This document shows positions 7,168-17,600 of a stretch of 64,000 bases of DNA, piece after piece. Within the stretch, counting starts at the first letter, position 1. Each line of letters begins with the position of its first letter. This DNA comes from Sphingomonas sp. (GTDB taxonomy: Bacteria > Pseudomonadota > Alphaproteobacteria > Sphingomonadales > Sphingomonadaceae). The DNA lies in assembly GCA_003248865.1 (NCBI GenBank), contig QFPK01000003.1:1-64000 (forward strand), written 5' to 3'. A program made the position numbers and the translations under genes. The notes below the pieces were generated by a model. It had not been told where the DNA came from. It made no database searches and worked only from the letters and a program-made list of their open reading frames with translations.

Positions 7168-8289
7168 ATGGCCCGGCACATTCCGGCTCTTCTGGCCGGG
7201 CTGGCCGTTGCGGCGGCGACACCATCCGTGGCGGCGCAAAACCCGGCGGACCCGGTTGTGGATGCGGCCGAGTTCGCGGGCGAAGTGCTGTTCCTTGAGT
7301 CCGGCGCGCCGGGCATGGTGATGGTGATTGTCCGCAATGGCCAGAGCCATGTCTTTGGCTTTGGCGAGACGGCCAAGGGCAACGGCAAGACGCCAGACGG
7401 CAAGACGCTGCTGCGGATGAATTCCATCACCAAGGTGTTCGTGGGTGAAGTTGCCGCCTCGCTGGCGGCCGAGGGCAAGCTCCGCCTGACCGATCCGTTG
7501 CAGCTGTATTCCCGCGGCGTGAAGGTCCCCGCATCGGGTGCGCGCCAGATCACGCTGCTGGATCTTGGCACCCATTCGGCCGCCATGCCGCGGGAGATGG
7601 AGGGGGCGCCCGAGGGGGTGAACCCGCGCGCCTGGCCGACCCGCGCAGACCGCTGGAAGTGGCTGCCAGGCCAGAAGCTGCCGTGGGCGCCGGGCAGCAT
7701 CGCCTCTTATTCCAATGTCGGCTTCGACTTTCTTGCGGATGCCACGGAAACCGCTTCCGGCATGGCCTATCCAGACTTGCTCAAGGCAAAGATCACCGGC
7801 CCGCTGGGCATGGTGGATACCGGCGTCACACCAAATGCCGAGCAATGCGGACGGCTGATGGAGGGCTCCGGCCTCGGCGGCACCTTCCCTTGTGGCGACA
7901 CGCGCGCGACCGCCGGCAGCGGCGGCCTCTACAGCACCGGCGACGACATGGCGCGGTTCCTGATCCACAGCCTTGCCGACCCGGACGGGTCGCTTGGCGT
8001 CAGCCACGCCGTCTATCGCCCGCGCCAGGCGCTGAAGGCCGCGATCGGCTTCGATGAAGGGGCGTCGATGTCGGGACTCGGGCTTGGCTGGGTGTCTGTG
8101 GCGGCCGACGGGGTCACGCCGATGCTTCTGACCAAGAGCGGCGCCGGCCTCGGCTTCATGAGCTACATGGTGATCGCCCCGGGGCGGGATGTCGGTGTGC
8201 TCGTCGTCGTCAACCGCGCGGATTTCGCCATGTTTTCAGACATTACGCGGATCGCCAACGGCCTGATCTCCAGTCTCGCGACACGATAG
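7168..8289 (+). CDS. Serine hydrolase of the beta-lactamase class C/AmpH-like family
   Basis: 373 residues with a signal peptide (PALLAGLAVAAATPSVAAQN), so periplasmic or outer-membrane associated. The three active-site elements of the penicillin-binding/class C fold are visible: SITK (S-x-x-K) near residue 92, YSN near 180 and KSGAG near 320. The sequence fits AmpH/esterase-like serine hydrolases rather than a classical resistance enzyme, so it may act on peptidoglycan peptides or esters. Start choice is uncertain: ATG 7168 gives a clean signal peptide, while GTG 7153 overlaps the MAPEG stop. Pairing with MAPEG behind a TetR gene suggests a cell-envelope or xenobiotic response. Confidence 0.82.
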   Translation: MARHIPALLAGLAVAAATPSVAAQNPADPVVDAAEFAGEVLFLESGAPGMVMVIVRNGQSHVFGFGETAKGNGKTPDGKTLLRMNSITKVFVGEVAASLAAEGKLRLTDPLQLYSRGVKVPASGARQITLLDLGTHSAAMPREMEGAPEGVNPRAWPTRADRWKWLPGQKLPWAPGSIASYSNVGFDFLADATETASGMAYPDLLKAKITGPLGMVDTGVTPNAEQCGRLMEGSGLGGTFPCGDTRATAGSGGLYSTGDDMARFLIHSLADPDGSLGVSHAVYRPRQALKAAIGFDEGASMSGLGLGWVSVAADGVTPMLLTKSGAGLGFMSYMVIAPGRDVGVLVVVNRADFAMFSDITRIANGLISSLATR

Positions 8290-8327
8290 GCCGTTGCGGA
8301 GGCAGAGCCTCAAAAAAAGGGGGGAAT

Positions 8328-11300
8328 ATGGAACGTCAGACACAGGTTACGCGGCTTTCGGGGCGCGGCAATCTTGCCCCTAGATCCTGCCTCCTGGCGC
8401 TGGGCGGTTTTGCGCTGGCCGGCCTGCTGGCGCCTTCGGCGGCAAACGCTCAACAGTGCAATGCCAACGCAAATCCCGCAGCGGCGCCGAGCATAACCAC
8501 GAACTACGCCAATCAGAGTTTCGACATCAACACGCCCTATAATGTCGTCAACAACGGCGCAGGCGGGTGCAACGGCACCGATGGCGGCACGGATGAGGAC
8601 GGCACACCGGGGATTGTCGGCCAGGGTGCCGGACAGATCAGCACGTCCGCAACCAACGTCACCATCCATGGCCCTTCGGTCTTTGCGGCCGGCGAATACA
8701 GCAATGGCCTTGAAGTCGCGTCTGTCGGAGGCGCGGGCGGCAACGGTGGAAACGCAGGCGAGCCGGTCGGCAACGATGTGTATGGCGGCGCGGGCGGCAA
8801 CGGCGGCGCATCCGCCCAGATCGACCTCAACTTCTCGGGTGGGATAGGCCCCGATGCGCAGGGCAACCTCGCCCAAACCGGGATGTTCGTGGTCGCGACC
8901 GGCGGCGCCGGCGGAAGTGGCGGCACTACAGGCGAAGATGATGCCTACATGAAAATTGGCGGCGCTGGCGCCACCGGCGGCGCCGGCGGATCGATCAACC
9001 TGGCCGGCGAAGATGACATTACCGCCTCAGATGCTGCGATCAGGGCCTATGCCTATGGCGGGACGGGGGGATATGGCGGCTCCGTTCTCTATACCAGTGA
9101 CAAGATCAACGGCCTGACCGGCGGCGTTGGCGGCGATGCAGGCGCAGGCGGCAGCACGACGATCCGCTGGGAAGGCGGCACGATCAAGGCGTCGGCTGTC
9201 GGGCTGCTCGCCTCCGCAGACGGCGGCGGCGGCGGTGAAGGCGGCTCCACCGGTGGCTCCACTTCGAACCAGGGTGGCAAGGGCGGGAACGGCGGCAAGG
9301 GCGGCAACGCTTCCGTTCTCCTCGGTGGCGGCACCATCGCGATTTCCGCTGCGGAAGGCTTCCTTGACGGTGGCATCGTCGCCCTGGCTAACGGCGGCAA
9401 TGGCGGCAACGGCGGCACCACGAACTTTGCGGTCGGCACAGCCGGGGGCAGCGGCGGCCACGGCGGTGCCGGCGGCGTGGCAAGCGCGACGGTGCTGGGC
9501 AATGTCGATGTAACGGGCGATGGTGCCGGGCCTACAGCGGCGGTGCTGATCAACGCCAATGGCGGCATGGGCGGCGCCGGCGGCGGCTCGGCAGCGGTGG
9601 TGGGGGAAGCGGGTGCCGGCGGCTTTGCCGGCGCCGGCGGCTCGGCCTCCCTCATCGTTGGAAGCACCTCGCTGGGCGGCAACCTCATGGCCTATGGCAA
9701 GTCGACCAGTGCCGGACAGGTGCAGAGCATCGGCGGCGGCGGCGGTGGTGGCGGCCAGGCCTTCTTCAACGCCGATGGCGGCGCGGGCGCGGCCGGCGGC
9801 GATGGCGGGGCGGTTACGGCGAACATCGTGAACGGCCAGGTTGTCGCGCACGGCGGGTCCAGCACCGCGCTGATCGCCCAGAGCATCGGCGGCAGCGGTG
9901 GGGTGGGCGGCGACGCCGTCAATCTGGGCATCGGTTTCAGCGTCGCGATCGGCGGCGATGGTGCGGTGGGCGGCAACGGATCCGCCGTGAACGTGGACAT
10001 CGACAGCATCAGCGTCATCGGTTCGCTGGATGCGCTGGGCGACGGCGGCGTGCTGGCGCAGAGCATTGGCGGGGCCGGGGGTGCAGGCGGCAGCGCGACG
10101 ATGAAAGGCGTTGCCGCGATCGTCACGCTGACGGTGGGCGGCAAGGGCGGCACCGGCGGCACCGGCGGCACTGTGGCGGTTGTGAGCGACGGGGTTGTCG
10201 GAACCTATGGCGACCATGCGGCAGGGATAGAGGCGCAATCCGTTGGCGGCGGCGGCGGAAAGGGCGGCGCTGCCACATCCTTCGATGCAGGGCCGCTGCC
10301 TGTCGTCGCGGTCACGGTCGGCGGCAGCGGGGGTGTCGGCGGCCGGGGCGGAGAGGCTTCGATCAACAGTACAGGGTCGGTGACGACCTTTGGTGCAGAT
10401 GCCGTTGGCCTGAAGGCCCAGTCGATCGGCGGCGGGGGCGGCAGCGGCGGGGCCGCCGCCGCGCGAACGGTCTCGCTGTCGGGCGGGGCGATGCCGTCCT
10501 TCTCCATCGCGGTGGCGCTGGGCGGTTCGGCCGGCTCCGGAAATACCGCTGACCGGGCGTCGATCGTCAATGCGGGCGTGGTGACTACGGCCGGCCTTGG
10601 CTCCCATGCCTTGCTGGCGCAATCGATCGGCGGCGGCGGCGGGACGGGCGGAGACAGCACCGCTGCCTCCTATTCCCAGAGCGGTGGAGACACCGTCTCC
10701 ATTTCGGTCTCGACGGCAATCGGCGGCAGCAGCGGCGAAGGCGGCGCGGGCGGCGAGGCCAATGTGACGAACAGCCAGCTGCTGCTGACGCTGGGTGCCG
10801 ATTCCTATGGCATGATGGCGCAAAGCGTGGGCGGCGGCGGCGGCACAGGCGGCAGCGGCGACACCTCATCCTCGGCGGGCGGCGGAAAGCTCAGCCTGGG
10901 CGTCTCGGTCTCGGTTGGGGGCCATGGCGGCACCGGCGGCCATGGTGGTGCCGCGACGGCACGCAACACGGGCGGGGTCGTGACCGGCGGCGACGGCTCC
11001 GACGGCGTTTTCGCGCAGAGCGTGGGCGGCGGCGGCGGCGCCGGAGGGGGCGGCGTCGCCAATGCCAACGGCGGCACCCTTTCGGTCAGCGTCGGGGTCG
11101 GCGGCGCGGGCGGCGCAGGCGGTGACGGCGGCAGCGCGACGGCCATCAACGACAGCGGTATCCTCACCCGCGGCACCGATGCCGTTGGCCTGTTCGCGCA
11201 GAGCGTGGGCGGCGGCGGCGGCAAGGGCGGAAAGGCCGGCGCCACATCGGGCGGCGTCAACAACATCAACCGCGCGAAGTCGCTGAGCGATACGCTGGCG

Positions 11301-14300
11301 GCCGGCTTCAACATCGGAAGCAATGTCACCAACCCGATCGACGCCATTTTCAAGGTCGCCGACGTCCGCGCCGAGCTTCTGGCCACCACCACCGAACTGC
11401 GCAAGATCATCGATCAGGTCGATGCCGACAAGTCGGACATCGGCAAGGTCGACAGTCTCGATGTGGCGGTATCGGTGGGTGGCAGGGGTGGTGCCGCCGG
11501 CAATGGCGGCACCGTGGTCGCCGACAACAGTGGCGAGATCGCGACGTTCGGCGCGCAATCGGACGGCATCTATGCCCAGAGCATCGGCGGCGGCGGCGGC
11601 AAGGGCGGCGCGGCGTCTTCCACGGGCAAGGCCAAGGACGACGGCCGTATCCAGTCACCCGTGGGCATTGGCGGCAGCGGTGGCGCAGCCGGGAACGGCG
11701 GCGATGTTTCGGTGCTGAATGCGGTTGGCGCAAAGGTGGAAACCCAGGGCGTTCTGGCGCTGGGCGTCCTTGCGCAGTCTGTCGGCGGCGGCGGCGGCGC
11801 GGGTGCGCTTGCCGGCACCGTATCAGGTTCGTTGCTTAGCGTATCCGTCAGCGTGTCGGGCAACGGCGGGGCGTCGGGTGACGGCGGCAGCGTCGATGTG
11901 TTGAACGACGGCGCCATCAGCACCAGCGGCAAGCATGGGATCGGCATTTTCGCCCAGTCGCTGGGCGGTGGCGGCGGGCTTTTGCGCACGATGACCACCG
12001 ACCAGACCTTCGATCCCGCCAAGATCATCGAGAACCCGCAGGGGCGGCTGGCCGATCTACATGGTCTGGACCTCAGCTTCTCCGGCACGGCTGGCAATGC
12101 GGGTGCCGGTGGCACGGTGACCGTGGCTGTGTATGGCTCCGTCACCACCAGCGGGCGCACGGCGCATGCCCTTGTCGCCCAGTCCATCGGCGGCGGCGGC
12201 GGCGCTGCGTTCGGCGGTCAGCTGAACGCGCGGGAATCCGAAGCAAGCGGGGCCGTCGGCCACGGCGGCACCGTCGACGTGAAGCTGGGCAGCGGAAGCG
12301 TCATCTCGACAAGCGGTGACGGCGCCTATGGCATATTGGCGCAATCGATAGGCGGCGGTGGCGGCCTTGCAGGCGATCTTGCCAACGCCAGCGATTTCAC
12401 GACCCATCTCTCCAGCAACGGCCCTGTCCAGACAGGTAACGGCAATGCCGACAATGTAACCATCGGCCTTTCCGGTGCCAGCATCAGCACGAGCGGCCAT
12501 TTCGCGCCGGCGATCTATGCCCAGTCGGTCGGCGGCGGTGGCGGATTGTTCGTCATGGACGGCGCGATCCATTCCGGCGCTGCGGGCGGCGAAGGAACCA
12601 GCGGCGATCTCGTCTCTGTCAGCCTGGTGGCAACCAAAGTCAGCGCCACCGGTTATCGGTCTCCTGGAATCATGGTGCAGTCCGCTGGCGCGCTTGTCGG
12701 CAAATCAGAGATCAGCATCGACGCGACCAGTTCGGTCACCGGCGGGCTCGACAATGTGGCGGGATCCGGGGGCACGCCGTCGGAGATGGCGGCTGCCATC
12801 TATGTGCTGGGCGGCTCGGACACCATCATCACCAACGCCGGGCTTATTGCGGGCATCGATGGCGCAGGCCCGGCGACGGCGATCAATGCGATGAACAGTG
12901 CTCACTCCACCATCACCAACAGCGGCAAGATCATCGGCAACATTTTCTTAGCGGCCAATGGAGGCGTCTTCACCAATCTGGCGGGCGGCATTGTCGAAAC
13001 GCGCGGCCGGATCAGCTTGGGCGCGAACGGCGTGCTCAACAATTTCGGAACGTGGAGGTGGGCAGCGCACAACTCAGCGGCACGACGACGCTGCAAGGCG
13101 ACCTGCTGCAAGGTGCCACCGGGCGGCTGGTGTTCGACGTCGATTTTGCCGGCACCACGTCCGACATGCTGTCGATCGAGGGCCGCGCCGATGTTGCCGG
13201 CAGCGTTGTCGTGCAACCCACCCGCATCACCAATCGCGCCGTCACCATCCTGACGGCGACCGAGGGCGTGACGCTTCACACGATGGTCACGTCCACGCCC
13301 GGCTACGGCGTCTACAGCCTGCCGGTGACGCTGGTTGGCAACAGCCTGCAGATCGTGCCGGTGGCGCATTTCGTGCAGCAGGCGGCAACGCTGGGCGCCA
13401 ACCAGCAGGCAGTTGCGGCCAATCTGCAGGCGCTGTTCGACAGCGGGGCGACCATGGACGACGGCTTCGCCGCGCTTGGCTCGGTGACATCGGCGGACGG
13501 CTACGCCGCCAGCCTCAGCAATCTTTCAGGGGAAACGCTGGGCGCCCTGTCTGCCTTCCGGTTCAACAGCAGCCAGAGCTTCGTTGCCAGCATGGTCGAC
13601 GGCTGTGCCAACTTCGACGAGATGGATGCCGGCGCGGACAGCAATGGCTGCGCCTGGTTCCGGGTGATCGGCGGCACCACGAAGCAGAAAGGCTCGGCCG
13701 ACACCATCGGTTACAACGCCGATGCCGTGACCCTGCAGATCGGTGCGCAATATCCGCTGGGCGAAAACTGGGATCTGGGCGGAAGCTTCGCCTATGAAAG
13801 CAGCAAGTTCCGCGGCGCCGGAAACGGCACCCGCATCAACGGCGACAGCCTGCAGGGCGGCGCCTATCTGCGCTACACCGACGGCGGGCTGAGCGTGTCC
13901 GGCGCGATCGACCTGGGATATGGCTGGTATCGGAGCCGTCGCGCGGTTTCCGTGGGCACCACCCAGGCCATCGCCACAGGGCGCCCAAAGGCATGGCATG
14001 CCGGTCTGCATGGTAGAATCTCCTATGAAACCCCGCTTGGCGCCAAGGCCTATGCAAAGCCCTTCATCGATGGCCGTGTCGTCCATCTGAAGGCCAATGG
14101 TTACAGCGAAACCGGGGCCTCGCCCTTCGATCTCGAAATCGAAAGCCATGGCAGCGCAGAGCTTGCGGGCGGCGCCGGGCTGGAACTGGGCACCCGCATC
14201 ACCATCGGGGACGGCGCGATTCTGCGCCCGTTCGCCAGCGCCGCCTTCGAGGTGCTGAACAACGACTGGTCTGTGACCGCGCGCTTCGCCGACCAGCCTT

Positions 14301-14473
14301 CGGGGCCCAGCTTCTCGGCCGATGCGCCGGCGCCGGGGCGGCTTGGCCGCTTCACCCTCGGCGCGGATGTGCTGGCTGCGAAGAATATCGACTTCTCGCT
14401 GATCTACACGCTGCAGACGGGCACACAGTATCAATCCCACTATGGCGTCGCCCGCCTGACCTACCGGTTCTAG
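8328..14473 (+). pseudogene. Large Gly-rich autotransporter, passenger and beta-barrel in different frames
   Basis: The gene starts at ATG 8328 after a GGGGGG purine run and encodes a signal peptide (LALGGFALAGLLAPSAANAQ). A roughly 1,550-residue passenger follows: a GGxGG-rich region (residues ~120-460), then ~15 copies of AQS(I/V)GGGGG. Near 13,050 the frame is lost: the first frame continues as Arg-rich nonsense to 13253, while the frame opening at 13052 continues with passenger-like sequence (VGSAQLSGTTTLQGDL) and an autotransporter barrel (about 13620-14473, ending ARLTYRF). A one-base deletion or two-base insertion is implied, and no slippery heptamer is seen. If real, the passenger cannot be anchored and the barrel has no signal peptide. 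A sequencing error is the main alternative. Confidence 0.8.
9723..12705 (+). repeat. AQS(I/V)GGGGG protein repeat array in the autotransporter passenger
   Basis: About 15 in-frame copies of a unit whose signature is A-Q-S-(I/V/L)-G-G-G-G-G are spaced mostly 55-66 residues apart, for example near 9,727, 9,875, 10,055, 10,240, 10,418, 10,615, 10,815, 11,015, 11,195, 11,570, 11,770, 11,950, 12,175, 12,345 and 12,520. A final degenerate copy (VQSAGALVG) lies near 12,675. Each unit ends in a Ser/Val-rich strand and an NxG turn, consistent with a beta-helical or beta-roll passenger. The ninth-to-tenth interval is longer because of a Gly-poor segment at about 11,250-11,450. Confidence 0.85.
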
Positions 14474-14645
14474 GCGGGGGATCGGCAATGGCTTCCATCG
14501 GCTTGAAGACGGCGCGGATCGAAAGCCCCCCGAACGGCCGGGCGGCTTCGGCCCCCTCCCCGCGGCTGACTCCACGCATCGCGCGTCGCGCAAGGGCGGA
14601 ATCGCGCCGGCCATCCACGATCACGTTTGAAAAGGGATTCCAACC

Positions 14646-17600
14646 ATGACCGCATCTGCAATGCCCAAGGCGAAGAAGGCACGGTCGGCGGCCGCAACGC
14701 TGTTTGCCGGAACGGCGCTTTGCGCGCTCAGGGGAAACCTGGTGCCCGCCATGTTCATGGCCTTGACGGCCGCAGTGGTCGCCAGCCCATCCTATGCTGC
14801 AAACTTCAACGTGGCCAGCGACAGCGAACTGCGGGACGCCATCGACAACGCCAGCAATGGCGACACCATCACCTTCACCAGCGACATCACGCTGGAGGAC
14901 AACCTGCCGTTCCTGGAAAAGAACCTGACGATCATCGGCGGCAATCATACGCTGTCGGGCGATGGACAATATCGCGGCCTGTACGTGCAATCCGGCACGT
15001 TGGCGGTGAACGATCTCACCATTGCCAACACCTACGCGCAGGGCGGCAACGGCGGCAACGGCTGGGGCGGTGGCGGCGGTGGCGGCGGTGCGGGGCTTGG
15101 CGCCGGGATTTTCGTCGCCAGCGCGGCGCAGGTTTCGCTGAGCGGCGTGCACCTCAGCAACAACTCGGTGCAAGGTGGAAACGGCGGCGACAGCGAAGGA
15201 GACGGCGGTCAATATGCATGGACCAGCGGCGGCGGCGCCGGCTATGCTCTCACCGGGGCCGATGGGGGCAATGCGAACGGTCTGTTCAGCGGCGGCGGCG
15301 GCACCGGTGGCGGCGGCGATGGCGCAGACAATGACAATGGGGGCAATGGCGGGTTAGGCGGCGGCGGCGGCGGGTCGGGCCAGCAGTATGGCGGCACCGG
15401 CGGCCTTGGTGGCGGTGGCGGCGGCGGCTCCGGATCGACCCGCATGGAAGGTGGCGTGCAGGGTGGATCCGGGGGCGCTGGCGGGGAAAGGGACGGCGTG
15501 CATTATGGCGGCGGCGGCGGCGGCGGTGCCGGGCTTGGCGGCGCGATCTTCGTGCAGGATGGCGGCTCCCTGTCCGTCAATGGAGCGATCACTGTCAGCG
15601 ATAACAGCGTGGCTGGCGGCACTGGCGGAACCGGCTACACGTCGGGCGAGGGTGGCGGCGCGGCCGGTGCGGGCATGTTTCTGGCCGGCAACGGGACGCT
15701 GGCCATTACCGTCGATACCAATCAGTTCGCCCACCTGGCCGACAGCATCGCCGACCAGACAGGATCGGGCGGAACGGGTTCCACTGCCGGCAGCTGGTCG
15801 CTGGAGAAATATGGCACGGGCACCTTGTACCTGACCGGCGACAACAGCTATTCCGGCGGCACCATCATCCATGAGGGCCGCCTCGCGGCCTACGCTGCCA
15901 CCACCGATGCAGCCTACCCGGGCAGTATCTATGGCAATGTCCTGAACAACGCCGAACTGTGGTTCATTCAAGACATTGACGGCACCTTCTCCGGCACCAT
16001 TTCGGGCACCGGTTCGGTGATCAAGACGGGGGCGGGCAGCCTTGCACTGACCGGCAACAACAGTTTTACAGGTACCCTATCGGTCCAAGAGGGCACCCTT
16101 CTCTTCGAGACGAACGCCAACCTCAATCAGGACGGGAGCACCATTCTCCTCAGTGGAGGCAGCATCGGCTTTGCTGCCGGCAACGGTCAGGTCTCGAACC
16201 GCGACCTTTCGATCAATGGAACAGGGGGCATCTATATCGGCAGCGGCTCCGCCACCTGGAGCGGAACGATCAGCGGCCTTGGCGCGCTGGTCGTCAGCGG
16301 CGGCGGCGCTGTCGAGCTGACGGCAGACAACACATATACCGGCGGCACCCGGATCGAGGGCGGCCATGTGCTTTTTACCACCGACTCCAACCTTGGCGCG
16401 GCTGGCGCGGGTGTGCAACTGAGCGGCGGCACCATCGAGACGACGAAGGACGCAGCCGCACCGCTCACCATCGATCGCACCATCTATCTGACCGGATACG
16501 GCACGATCAGTGTCGGGAGGAACCCGCTGGTCTGGGCGGGCGATATCAGCGGCGACGGCACGTTGCACAAAAGCGGTGACGGCGTCCTGCAACTGACCGG
16601 CAACAATTCGTACACCGGCGGCACGTACATCCAACGCGGCGAGCTTCAGATATCGAGCGACAGCCAACTGGGCGCCGCCGGCACCACCATCACGATGCAG
16701 GCCGGCGGGCTGATCCGCTCGACGGAGGACATCAGGATCGACCGACCCATATTCTTTTTCGAGGGCGGCGGCGGGTTCCACGTGGAGGATGGCAAGACCA
16801 TCGTGCTCGGGGGGGAAATCACAACTTATAATATGTATACCGCCGCGCTGACGCTTGTCGGTACCGGCACGCTTGTGCTCGACCTCGAGTCTCAGCCGGT
16901 ATTCGCCACGCTCAACAACTTCGGCGGCACTGTTCAGGCCGACACCCGCAACCTCAGCGGCAACATCGCCTTCGACAACAACGCCGACAACAGGAATGTG
17001 CGGACGATCCTGTTCGATCAGGATTTCGACGGCACCTTCGCGGGCAACATCACCGGCGTGGGCAACACGCTGGGCCTTGGCACCATCCGCAAGGACGGCA
17101 GCGGCACGCTGATCCTTTCCGGCAACGGCAACTTCCAGTCGCAGGTCGAAGGGCTGGCGGAAATCACCATCCTGAACGGCGCAATCCAGAGCACCACCAG
17201 GATGCTGCAGGGCAACATCGAGAACAACGCCGCGCTGATCTTCGATCAGGATTTCGATGGCACCTATGCCGGCACCATGAGCGGCACCGGCACGCTCACC
17301 AAGAATGGCACGGGCAGGCTCAATCTCACCGGGGCCAGCAGCGTGGGCGGCGGCACCACGATCAACGCCGGCATTCTGGCTGTGAACGGCCCGCTGTTCA
17401 GCAACATCGTGCTAAACAAGGGCGGCACGCTGAACGGCGTGGGCAACATCACCGGCGACATCACCAACAATGGCGGCACGATCAACGTCGGCAACTCGAT
17501 CGGCCACCTCGTCGTCAACGGCAACTTCACGCTGAACAGCGGAACGCTGGCCGTCGAGATCAACGCCCAGGGCGACGCCGACCGGATCAGCGTGATCGGC

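Noticed and set aside
7168..8289. AmpC-type beta-lactam resistance gene
   Set aside because: The SxxK, YxN and K-S-G motifs are shared by many non-resistance serine hydrolases, and no AmpR-type regulator is present.
8305..8330. A-run and GGGGGG before the first autotransporter, resembling the complement of the C-run/CCTTT motif
   Set aside because: It lies at ribosome-binding distance and in the opposite sense, so it is better explained as a Shine-Dalgarno-like purine run.
9723..12705. Regularly spaced repeats that could be mistaken for a CRISPR array
   Set aside because: The spacing is far too long, repeats vary at synonymous sites, and the frame is open throughout. They are protein repeats.
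13526..14614. Long open frames on the opposite strand of the Gly-rich autotransporters and other GC-rich genes
   Set aside because: They have Arg/Pro/Ala-rich translations without domains and mirror real genes. They are typical GC-rich antisense artefacts.
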